From: Chloroflexota bacterium
GTDB lineage: Bacteria; Chloroflexota; Anaerolineae; Anaerolineales; Anaerolineaceae
Reading direction: 5' to 3'
NCBI GenBank assembly: GCA_023434145.1
Contig: JAEYTI010000038.1
Span: forward strand, 1 to 8,686
DNA: 8,686 nt
In this document: positions 1 to 6,041 of the stretch, piece by piece
Numbering within the stretch: position 1 is the stretch's first letter
Layout: every line of letters begins with the position of its first letter
Program-made: the position numbers and the translations under genes
Notes under the pieces: generated by a model
What the model was told of the DNA's origin: nothing
The model's input: the letters and a program-made list of their open reading frames with translations, nothing else
Databases searched by the model: none

Positions 1-88
1 TGGGTTTTTGCGCCGCCCCGGGCCCCCCCAAAACTCCCAATATTCTTTTTAAGGTGGGCACAGACCGCGATTCACTGGACAGCGAATT
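1..88. other. Intergenic tail downstream of the phosphate permease
   Basis: The 88 bases after the permease stop contain no gene I can support. The leftmost 40 bases are oddly composed: a G/T-rich start, a GC-rich core with seven consecutive C at 23-29, then AAAACTCCCA. TGGGTTTT at the start and AAAACTCCCA near position 40 can pair imperfectly. No stem followed by a clean U-tract is visible on the minus strand, so I do not call a terminator here. The window edge cuts off further context. Confidence 0.4.
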
Positions 89-1066
89 CTAGCCTGGAAT
101 CAGGCGAATAACCCAGTACAGCGCCCAGGCCAGGAAGATGTTGGCTGGGATGGTCAGCACCCAGGTGAGGACGATGCTGCCCGCCACACCCCAACGCACC
201 TTGTTAGGCCGCTCGGCGGTGCCTACACCCAGGATGGATGAACTGACGACCTGCGTGGTACTGGCAGGGCCACCCAGCAGCGCCGCGCCCATGATCACAC
301 TCGCCGATGAGATCTGCGTGGCAAAGCCATCCACTGGACGAATTTTGAAGAACTTGCCGCCCAGCGTTTTGATCAGCCGCCAGCCGCCAAAGGACGTCCC
401 CAGTGACATAGCCGCTGCGCTAGAGGCGATCACCCAAAACGGCACTTCGAACTCGGAAAGCTGGCCCGCCGCAATCAAGCCGAGAGTCATGATGCCCATC
501 GATTTTTGCGCGTCATTGGCCCCATGTGAGAGCGCCAGGCCAACGCCCGTTAGCACCTGCCCGCGCTTGAACCACCAGTTGATGCGTAGCGAGGCATCGC
601 GCGCCAGGAAGAAGATCAGCCGCGTGATGAGGAACCCGGCAATAAAGCCGAGAATCGGCGAAAGGAACAGCGCCAGCAGCACCTTTATTATGCCCGCAAT
701 TTGTACATCACCCAGGCCTACGCTGGCCCATACTGCACCAACCAGCCCGCCCACTAGCGCGTGCGACGAACTGCTGGGGATGCCCAGCAGCCAGGTGAGA
801 ATATTCCATGCAATTGCACTGAGCAGGGCGGCGACGATGACATCGGGCGTCACTGCGGTCGGATTCACGATTCCGGCGCCGATTGTTTCAGCTACGGCGA
901 CGCCAAAAATGAACGGCCCGATAAATTCCGCGATTGCCGTCAGGTATAGGGCCGCACGCGGGTGCATGGCCCGTGAGAAGATAATGGTGGCGACAATGTT
1001 GCTGGAATCATGAAAGCCGTTGAGGAAGTTAAATATCAATGCGAGCACAATGAGAAGGGTGAGCAA
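89..1066 (-). CDS. PiT-family inorganic phosphate permease
   Basis: This is an integral membrane transporter of the PiT/Pho-4 family, which moves inorganic phosphate, usually as a metal-phosphate complex, with protons or sodium. The 325-aa product is hydrophobic throughout and shows the family's internal duplication: GFHDSSN at residues 17-23 and the matching HGANDAQKSMG at 181-191, both close to the signature built around Asn-Asp or His-Asp. A serine-rich GIPSSSSHA segment at 95-103 and GGPASTTQVVSSS at 265-277 are also typical. Length fits the short bacterial PiT type. The start codon is TTG, preceded by GGGGGA; that site overlaps the TAG stop of the upstream DUF47 gene, and the gap is only 11 nt, so the two are co-transcribed and probably translationally coupled. 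The family is very secure; the co-transported ion cannot be read from sequence. Confidence 0.95.
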   Translation of the reverse strand: MLTLLIVLALIFNFLNGFHDSSNIVATIIFSRAMHPRAALYLTAIAEFIGPFIFGVAVAETIGAGIVNPTAVTPDVIVAALLSAIAWNILTWLLGIPSSSSHALVGGLVGAVWASVGLGDVQIAGIIKVLLALFLSPILGFIAGFLITRLIFFLARDASLRINWWFKRGQVLTGVGLALSHGANDAQKSMGIMTLGLIAAGQLSEFEVPFWVIASSAAAMSLGTSFGGWRLIKTLGGKFFKIRPVDGFATQISSASVIMGAALLGGPASTTQVVSSSILGVGTAERPNKVRWGVAGSIVLTWVLTIPANIFLAWALYWVIRLIPG

Positions 1067-1077
1067 CGGAATTCCCC

Positions 1078-1707
1078 CTAGCTGATTTTCATGATGATGT
1101 CGGCAATCACGTTCGCGGCGGTATCCTCACGGTCAGCGGAATTGCTCAGATGGCGGTAGATTTCGCGCACCTTCAGCATGGTCATCACGTGTTTCACGTC
1201 TTTTGGCCCGCGAAAAAGATCGGCCAGCGCCTCACGGTAAACCGATTCCACCCGATTCTCTAACGCCTTGGCGCGCTGCACGTGCTCGTTGGCTACGGTA
1301 AAATGGCGGGTTTGCAAGCGTTCTACTGCCATGTGCAGCTCCACACTGGCGTCATACAGAAGTGAAGCCATCCGCTGCATGTAGGGGGTGGGCCTTACCT
1401 TAAGAATTTCCATCTCGTCCACTGTCGTGTTGGCATAATCCACAATGTCGTCAATTTCGCGCGAGAGTGCGAAGATATCCTCGCGGTCAAACGGCGTGAC
1501 AAAGGTGCGCATCAGTTCTTCGATCAGGATACGGCGCGTTTCGTCGGCTTCTTTCTCGGTGCGGCTGAGTTCTTTCGCAATCTCCGGGTCCTGATCCTGC
1601 ATGTACGTCTTCAACAGTTCCAGGCCGCGCTGAGTCAGGCGAGCCTGTTCAATTAGCAGCAGAACGAACTTGTTCGGCTTGGGCTTAAAAATGTCGCGGA
1701 TGCTCAT
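1078..1707 (-). CDS. DUF47 / PhoU-like phosphate transport regulator
   Basis: This 209-aa cytoplasmic, mostly helical protein belongs to the DUF47 (PhoU-related, formerly TIGR00153) family. Members are commonly encoded next to PiT permeases and are thought to modulate phosphate uptake or signalling. Visible family features are the acidic EKEADETRR stretch at 51-59, TPFDREDIFALSREIDDIVD at 71-90, and the C-terminal YRHLSNSADREDTAANVIAD around 184-203. The repeated E/D-rich helices are the proposed metal- or phosphate-cluster sites of PhoU-like proteins. The ATG start has a strong AGAGGAG site just upstream at 1713-1719. It is the first clear gene of a two-gene operon with the permease. A 16-codon reading frame ends in an ATGA overlap with this start. 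Family assignment is firm; its exact mode of action on the permease is not established. Confidence 0.92.
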   Translation of the reverse strand: MSIRDIFKPKPNKFVLLLIEQARLTQRGLELLKTYMQDQDPEIAKELSRTEKEADETRRILIEELMRTFVTPFDREDIFALSREIDDIVDYANTTVDEMEILKVRPTPYMQRMASLLYDASVELHMAVERLQTRHFTVANEHVQRAKALENRVESVYREALADLFRGPKDVKHVMTMLKVREIYRHLSNSADREDTAANVIADIIMKIS

Positions 1708-1754
1708 CGATTCTCCTCTAGCGGTCCGGCGCTTCCCATCGGGATCGGGTTCAT
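1704..1754 (-). CDS. Possible 16-codon leader peptide before DUF47
   Basis: A short frame starts at ATG 1754-1752, encodes MNPIPMGSAGPLEENR, and stops at TGA 1706-1704, overlapping the DUF47 ATG as ATGA. The overlap would suit translational coupling, and the DUF47 Shine-Dalgarno lies inside this frame. Against it, the ATG has no good ribosome binding site and the peptide has no recognisable family, so it may be chance. The frame also sits between the arms of a CTAGCGG/CCGCTAG inverted repeat, so the leader could be structured instead of translated. Confidence 0.2.
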   Translation of the reverse strand: MNPIPMGSAGPLEENR

Positions 1755-1766
1755 GGCACCCGCTAG
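1718..1766 (-). promoter_or_regulatory. Structured 5' leader of the phosphate operon
   Basis: CTAGCGG (1718-1724) and CCGCTAG (1760-1766) are perfect inverted repeats that close a 35-nt interior containing a smaller CCC-ATC-GGG hairpin. In the minus-strand mRNA the 3' arm of the stem abuts the AGGAG ribosome binding site of the DUF47 gene. Such a fold could influence access to that site. This is structural inference from complementarity only; no known riboswitch class is recognised. Confidence 0.25.
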
Positions 1767-1777
1767 ATTAATAGATA

Positions 1778-1807
1778 GTTAACAGGTTAACAGCGCCGTT
1801 AACCTGT
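1778..1807. promoter_or_regulatory. GTTAAC-repeat palindrome, candidate phosphate-operon operator
   Basis: Perfect 10-bp arms ACAGGTTAAC (1782-1791) and GTTAACCTGT (1798-1807) flank AGCGCC. A third GTTAAC lies at 1778-1783, so the hexamer occurs three times in 26 bp. It sits about 70-100 bp upstream of the DUF47 start, in the position expected for a regulator binding site. TTAACA repeats resemble the Bacillus subtilis PhoP box (TTAACA-like direct repeats with 4-6 bp spacing), although the spacings here are 2 and 6 bp. A TATAAA -10-like element on the minus strand lies at 1814-1819, which would place the palindrome near the transcription start. The palindrome is directly visible; regulator identity is inference. 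Confidence 0.45.
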
Positions 1808-1843
1808 CCCGCCTTTATATCACGTTTTGCCCCTTTTTGCGAA

Positions 1844-1882
1844 TGTGAGCGGCCCAACAGGTAATCTGTTGGGCCGCTCACA
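1844..1882. repeat. Perfect 17-bp hairpin between crtI and the phosphate operon
   Basis: The arms 1844-1860 and 1866-1882 are exact reverse complements (TGTGAGCGGCCCAACAG and its complement) around the 5-nt loop GTAAT. TTTT at 1835-1838 and AAAA at 1885-1888 can extend the stem with small bulges. It lies 61 bp past the crtI stop, where a transcription end is expected. It lacks a run of U immediately after the stem on either strand, so it is not a textbook intrinsic terminator, but it may terminate or protect the 3' end of the crt transcript. Confidence 0.6.
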
Positions 1883-1942
1883 CGAAAAGACAAGGGCTCT
1901 TTCTTTCGCCATCTCAGCGGAAATTTATCCCGCCTCTTGGAT

Positions 1943-3427
1943 TTATACCGCCTCTTCAATCAAATTTTCGGCGATGATGGACGAGGAGAGCACCCCAGGC
2001 AGGCCCGCACCGGGGTGGGTGCCCGCGCCAACGAAGTACAGATTGTCGAAGTCTTCAGATCGGTTATGCGGCCGGAACCAGGCCGACTGTGTGAGCACAG
2101 GTTCGACAGAGAAGGCGGCCCCACGGTAGCTATTGAGTGTATTCTGGAAGTGCAGCGGGTCGATGTAGTGTTCGGCGACAAGGTTCTCGCGCAGGCCCGG
2201 CAGATAGTTCTCCTCCAGGAAGCTCATGATGCGGTCTTTGTAAATCGGGGCCATCTTCGTCCAATCGATATCTTTTGCGCCCAGGTTCGGCACCGGAGAG
2301 AGTACGTAGAACGCCTCTTTGCCTTCAGGGGCCATGGAGGGGTCGGTATAGGCTGGCATGTGCAGGTAGAGTGAGAAGTCGTCCGCAAGGGTCTTGCGGT
2401 TGAAGATATCATCCAGCAGACCCTTATACCGCGGGCCAAGAATGATGTTGTGGTGCGCCAAACCGCAGTCGTTATAGCGTTTTTTGGTGCCAAAGTAAAT
2501 TACGAACAGCGACATGCTGTAGCGCGTATTCTTGTAGCGAACGTCTTTGTTCCAGAAACGCTTGCTGTTGGGAATCAGGTTCATATACGTCCAGGCGACG
2601 TCCGCATTGGAGATGACAATATCGGCTTTGTGCACGGTGCCATCTTGCATGCGGATGCCGGTTGCTTTGCGGCCTTCGGTGATGATTTCGGCGACCTCGG
2701 CGTTGAGGTGGTATTTTCCGCCCAACTCTTCAAATGCTTTTGCCATCCCTTCAATAATTGCCCCAGTGCCGCCAATGGCGTAGTACACACCCCACTCACG
2801 CTCCAGGTAGTGGATCATGGCATAGATGGAGGTGGTTTCAAAGGGATTGCCCCCCACCAGCAGCGGGTGGAAGGAGAAGACCTGGCGCAAAAAGTCATTT
2901 TTGACAAACTGTGAAACGTAGTTGTAGACGCTCTTGTAGGATTGCAGCTTCACCAGGTCCGGGGCGACCTTCAGCATATCGCTCACTTTGAGGAAAGGCT
3001 TATCGGCCAGCTCCACGAAGCCCTTTTCGAAGATGGGTTTGGTGGTTTGGATAAAGCGCAAGTAGCCTTCTTTATCCTCGGGCGAGATTTTGTCAATCTC
3101 ATTGAGAATAAACTTGGGATCGTTGTTGTAGTTGAAGGCCCGCCCGGTGTGATGGAAAATGCGGTAGAAGGGGTCGCAGGGCACGAAGCTAATGTAATCT
3201 TCGCGGCGTTTGCCTGCGGCAGCAAAAATGTCATCGAACATAAATGGCGCCGTGATGACTGTTGGGCCGCCGTCGAACTTGAATCCGTTGATATCGTACA
3301 CGTAGGCGCGCCCGCCCAGCTTGTCGCGCTTTTCGAAGATTTCTACCTGATGCCCCCGTGCTGCCAGCCGCACAGCCGCGCCCAAACCGCCAAACCCGCT
3401 GCCAATGATGATAATTTTCTTTGCCAA
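1943..3427 (-). CDS. crtI: CrtI-type phytoene desaturase
   Basis: This FAD-dependent desaturase of the bacterial CrtI family introduces double bonds into colourless phytoene to give coloured products such as neurosporene or lycopene, acting at the membrane surface. The 494-aa product starts with the dinucleotide-binding motif IIIIGSGFGG (residues 5-14) followed by the FEKRDKLGGRA segment (31-41). Other hallmarks are FDGGPTVIT (51-59), PLLVGGNPF in the middle, and the C-terminal flavin-contacting GAGTHPGAGLPGV (467-479), the bacterial phytoene dehydrogenase signature. I prefer the TTG start at 3427 because GGGAGG lies 5 nt upstream (3433-3438) and the protein then begins directly before the Rossmann motif. 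An in-frame ATG at 3472 would add 15 residues but has no ribosome binding site. The gene follows the CrtD-like gene after 110 nt and is last in the probable crt operon. The number of desaturation steps cannot be read from sequence. Confidence 0.92.
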   Translation of the reverse strand: MAKKIIIIGSGFGGLGAAVRLAARGHQVEIFEKRDKLGGRAYVYDINGFKFDGGPTVITAPFMFDDIFAAAGKRREDYISFVPCDPFYRIFHHTGRAFNYNNDPKFILNEIDKISPEDKEGYLRFIQTTKPIFEKGFVELADKPFLKVSDMLKVAPDLVKLQSYKSVYNYVSQFVKNDFLRQVFSFHPLLVGGNPFETTSIYAMIHYLEREWGVYYAIGGTGAIIEGMAKAFEELGGKYHLNAEVAEIITEGRKATGIRMQDGTVHKADIVISNADVAWTYMNLIPNSKRFWNKDVRYKNTRYSMSLFVIYFGTKKRYNDCGLAHHNIILGPRYKGLLDDIFNRKTLADDFSLYLHMPAYTDPSMAPEGKEAFYVLSPVPNLGAKDIDWTKMAPIYKDRIMSFLEENYLPGLRENLVAEHYIDPLHFQNTLNSYRGAAFSVEPVLTQSAWFRPHNRSEDFDNLYFVGAGTHPGAGLPGVLSSSIIAENLIEEAV

Positions 3428-3537
3428 GGTATCCTCCCTGAGAGCAAAACCGAAAAAATTCCTCCGTGGCATTGTTTGCTGCTTTCTCTACAGGGGTGGA
3501 GAATGCGCAACAAAAAATGCCATGGATACTCTTATTG
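3428..3537 (-). other. 110-nt spacer between the CrtD-like gene and crtI
   Basis: This is the only sizeable gap within the crt gene group; the two genes upstream of it overlap. It holds the GGGAGG ribosome binding site for crtI at 3433-3438. I see no strong hairpin and no good promoter. Weakly complementary GGCATT and AATGCC segments about 40 nt apart are the only structure noticed. Read-through transcription from the upstream gene is the simplest expectation. Confidence 0.4.
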
Positions 3538-5076
3538 TTACACGTCTTTACTTTCGGCGCTATTTTCTGTATAAGGTTTGGATACCCTTTGTATAGTTGC
3601 ATGCGTTTTTCCCGCATCGATAACTGCGCGGGCAACGCGCCAGCCTCCCAGAGTTGTTCCCGCTGTGGATTGGCCCGGGAAAACAGAATCGCCAACCAGC
3701 CAGAGGTTGGACAATCCCGTCTGCGGGCCGCGGGCGCGCAGCAGCGAGGTCTGCGGGAAGCCGCCAACCATGCCCAGCGGGCGGCGGGTGTAGAACTGAA
3801 AGGTCAGCGGGGTGCCGGGCAGGGCCAGCCGCACCGCGCTGCGAATGCCGGGGATGGCCCGTTCGGCAGCCTGGAGCACGCGCTCCGTGTATTCTTCTTT
3901 CCGCGCCGCATAAGCTGCTGGATCTTGTTTGGCAACCGACCACCAGGAGGCGACGGTGGTATGAGTCGAGAGCGTGGCGGCGCGCATTCCCTCGGGGGCG
4001 CGGGTAGGGTCGGTAGAATCGGAGAGCGAGATGAAAACCGAGTTGCCCTCGCCTAACGGACGGGAGGGGTCGACGATTACCTGGTGATGACCGTGGATAC
4101 CGCCCGGCAGCTTGCTCGAATCCATCCCCAGGTAGAGCATGAATGCGCCCCAGGTATTCGCGCGCCCGGTGATCTCGCGCGACAGGCGGGGCGGTGTTTG
4201 CTCGCCCAGTAGTTTGGCCAGCCCCCACGGCGTAACGTTGGCGACAACGAAATCGCAGGCCGTCTCTAACCCGCGTTTGGTTACCACACCCGCGGCACGC
4301 CCGCCTCGTACCACAATGCGCTCGACCGCCTGGCGGAAATGCACCGTACCGCCGTTCTGCCGGATCCAGTTGACCAGGGTTTGCGCCAGCGCGCCAATGC
4401 CCGTGCGCACGTGGTTGACTCCCCGCCGGGGCAGGTCGAGCGCAGCGCTGCCGTACAGGGCACTGGCCTGCGAGGAGACGGTCTGTGCAGAGATGAGCAG
4501 CTGCGCATCCAGGAAAACTTGCAGGTCGCGCGAAGCGCCGCTCGGCAGCAGGCTTGCTACACTACGGAACAAGTAGGGCGCGGCAGCCAGCGTACGCGGG
4601 CGCAGGGCGGCTGCCAGGTGCAGAAAATCCGTCGGACGCTCGGGGGGCCAGGGGAAGTAGCGGCTGGAGATATCCCAGGCAAGTTCCGCGAGCTGCTCCT
4701 GTTTACGCCAGAACGGTTCGCTTGCGGGGAAGGCACGGGTACGTTCCTCCTGCCAGCGATCCGCATCACCCCACTGCGTGACTGAGCATTCCGGCAGGTG
4801 CGTTACCCAGGCCGGGTCTGCGGGGCGGATTGGCCAGTTCAGGCCAAGCTGCTCTGCAAGGCGCGCATGCGGGCCGCCTGGGGCGAAACCGCCCGCCAGG
4901 GTCGCGCCTGCGTCAAAACGGTAGCCGCGGTTATAAAACGTCCCTGCTGAGCCGCCGGGGTAGGTGTGCGCCTCTAGAACCGTCACCCGATGACCAGCTT
5001 GCAGCAGCAGCGCGGCGGTGGTCAGCCCGCCAATGCCAGCCCCGATTACGATGGTATGCGGGACGCCGGCGCTCAT
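3538..5076 (-). CDS. CrtD-like carotenoid FAD-dependent oxidoreductase
   Basis: This 512-aa protein belongs to the CrtI/CrtD amine-oxidase-like flavoprotein superfamily. The FAD-binding GAGIGG lies at residues 12-17, followed by VLEAHTYPGGSAGTF (33-47) and RFDAGATL (53-60). The C-terminal GDSVFPGQSTAGTTLGG (462-478) resembles the motif of C-3',4' desaturases (CrtD) and related isomerases of photosynthetic bacteria, and differs from the GAGTHPGAGLPG form in the neighbouring CrtI. I therefore infer a later carotenoid step, such as 3',4'-desaturation, but an isomerase or other oxidoreductase of the same clan is possible. The ATG at 5076 overlaps the SRPBCC stop as ATGA, implying translational coupling. 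The open frame continues upstream to 5391, but that part is antisense-like noise over the SRPBCC gene. The last 20 or so residues look like a non-conserved tail. Confidence 0.85.
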   Translation of the reverse strand: MSAGVPHTIVIGAGIGGLTTAALLLQAGHRVTVLEAHTYPGGSAGTFYNRGYRFDAGATLAGGFAPGGPHARLAEQLGLNWPIRPADPAWVTHLPECSVTQWGDADRWQEERTRAFPASEPFWRKQEQLAELAWDISSRYFPWPPERPTDFLHLAAALRPRTLAAAPYLFRSVASLLPSGASRDLQVFLDAQLLISAQTVSSQASALYGSAALDLPRRGVNHVRTGIGALAQTLVNWIRQNGGTVHFRQAVERIVVRGGRAAGVVTKRGLETACDFVVANVTPWGLAKLLGEQTPPRLSREITGRANTWGAFMLYLGMDSSKLPGGIHGHHQVIVDPSRPLGEGNSVFISLSDSTDPTRAPEGMRAATLSTHTTVASWWSVAKQDPAAYAARKEEYTERVLQAAERAIPGIRSAVRLALPGTPLTFQFYTRRPLGMVGGFPQTSLLRARGPQTGLSNLWLVGDSVFPGQSTAGTTLGGWRVARAVIDAGKTHATIQRVSKPYTENSAESKDV

Positions 5077-5555
5077 CCCCCATCCTTGCGCTTTTGTGCC
5101 TGCTTTATCGACCGCTTCACTCCACGGCGCATTGCGAACCTGCGGTAGCGGAACATCACCCACAGCAACGGTGGGGCAAACAGCAGGCGGGTTAGCAGCC
5201 CGCGCCGGCCAGTGAAGTGCTCGTACTCCACGAACTCCTCCATGACAGTGTGCCCCCTGCCATTTTCCTGCCAGTGGTGGCGGTGAACCCAGCGCTTCAG
5301 CGGTCCGCGCGATTGCGTATCGGTAAAGCCGCTTTTTACGCTGACCTGAGAATGCACAGCCAGCCAGCGCAGCGGCAGCGGGCCGAACCATAGCGTAAAT
5401 TCCGAGCGCGAGCCCTCACCCAGCGGCTCGATGTGGTGAATCTGCACGAACACGGGTGGGGGAGTCAGTCGCTTGAGTACGCGCGTATCGTGGTGGAACG
5501 CAGCGACCGCTTCCGGCGCTGCTGGCACCAAGAAGCGGTCGACGAATATGGGCAT
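5073..5555 (-). CDS. SRPBCC (START-like) family protein
   Basis: The 160-aa product looks like a COG4276-type SRPBCC protein, a helix-grip fold that forms a hydrophobic ligand pocket. It begins with FVDRFLVPAAPEAVAAFHHD (4-23), typical of the family's first strand and helix. It contains GPLPLRWLAVHSQV (58-71), GFTDTQSRGPLKRWVHRH (76-93), and the EFVEYEH plus MFRYRRFAMRR region (107-144) that resembles the family's conserved C-terminal helix. No catalytic residue set is evident. Its stop overlaps the start of the CrtD-like gene by 4 nt, so it is firmly in the carotenoid operon; binding or delivery of a hydrophobic carotenoid or lipid intermediate is plausible but unproven. The ATG has only a weak ribosome binding site and starts 8 nt after a small upstream gene, which suggests coupling. 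Confidence 0.8.
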   Translation of the reverse strand: MPIFVDRFLVPAAPEAVAAFHHDTRVLKRLTPPPVFVQIHHIEPLGEGSRSEFTLWFGPLPLRWLAVHSQVSVKSGFTDTQSRGPLKRWVHRHHWQENGRGHTVMEEFVEYEHFTGRRGLLTRLLFAPPLLWVMFRYRRFAMRRGVKRSIKQAQKRKDGG

Positions 5556-5563
5556 GGCAAAAC

Positions 5564-5734
5564 TTATCGCTTTCTTGGAGCGCGGTTAGGAACGGGGATG
5601 GGAACCGGCTGCCGGTTACTCTGACCAAGACTGCGCCCCACCTGCTCCATACCTTCGCGCAGGCGTTCAAGCACTTCTTCCAGTGTCTTTTTCAACCCGG
5701 GGGCTTTCTGCTTGCGAGAATCGTGAGGGCTCAT
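5564..5734 (-). CDS. Small 56-aa charged protein heading the crt operon
   Basis: An ATG at 5734-5732 opens a 56-codon frame ending in TAA at 5566-5564. It has a strong AAAGGA ribosome binding site 6 nt upstream, much better than that of the next gene, which starts only 8 nt after this stop. The product is basic at both ends: SRKQKAPGLKK near the N-terminus, then LEEVLERLREGMEQVGRSLG (19-38), which has the heptad-like spacing of an amphipathic helix, then a proline-rich PVPIPVPNRAPRKR tail. No membrane segment or signal peptide is present. I do not recognise a family. The ribosome binding site, spacing and coding direction support a real gene, possibly a small partner of the SRPBCC or desaturase proteins or a translational-coupling leader; the role is unknown. 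Confidence 0.65.
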   Translation of the reverse strand: MSPHDSRKQKAPGLKKTLEEVLERLREGMEQVGRSLGQSNRQPVPIPVPNRAPRKR

Positions 5735-6041
5735 ATGGTGTCCTTTCTACCGGCTGCTCTCAGTGAATGCACTGGTTGCAGCCGTCTGTGCAGTTGTTTT
5801 TCCGTGCCGCAAAAAGCCCCGCAGCGGCAGTTCCGGTAAACATACCATCGCTTTTGGTAGGTTCGTTTGAGCGGCCCGCCGCCAGCGCGTTTTATTCCTA
5901 TAATAGTAACCGATTTTGTGCATTACGGTTCGTCAACTTTCTGACAAGAAATTCCTCGGTGCGCAGCGTAAGGCGCTCATTTGGGCCGCAGGCAAACTGG
6001 AGATCCGCGCTATGACCGGAGAACAGCCGGACATCATCTTG
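5735..6041. promoter_or_regulatory. Spacer upstream of the crt operon with tentative promoter
   Basis: This 307-bp gap separates the second regulator from the crt genes and should hold the crt promoter. On the minus strand a TTGACG -35-like element (5931-5936) is followed by AT-rich TACTATTATAGG (about 5897-5908), but the spacing of 22-25 bp is longer than normal, so the match is weak. An inverted repeat TACCA-N7-TGGTA lies at 5843-5859 and TGCCGC/GCGGCA at 5805-5829; both are short. I see no clear intrinsic terminator for the regulator gene ending at 6042 and no convincing small gene. Confidence 0.35.

Noticed and set aside
138..1013. Long plus-strand open frame of 291 codons opposite the phosphate permease
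   Set aside because: It lies entirely antisense to a clear PiT gene, has no recognisable motif, and its residues reflect the reverse complement of a membrane protein gene.
1768..1959. 63-codon minus-strand open frame between crtI and the phosphate operon
   Set aside because: It overlaps the end of crtI, the hairpin and the GTTAAC palindrome. It encodes a lysine/arginine-rich peptide with no family resemblance.
3428..3472. Upstream ATG start for crtI at 3472
   Set aside because: No ribosome binding site precedes it, whereas the TTG at 3427 has GGGAGG 5 nt upstream and matches the family N-terminus.
5077..5391. 105-codon N-terminal extension of the CrtD-like protein
   Set aside because: It overlaps the SRPBCC gene in another frame. 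The Rossmann motif begins just after the ATG at 5076, which also forms the ATGA overlap.
5899..5904. Perfect TATAAT on the plus strand
   Set aside because: No properly spaced -35 and no plus-strand gene downstream; it is more likely part of the AT-rich crt promoter region read in the other direction.
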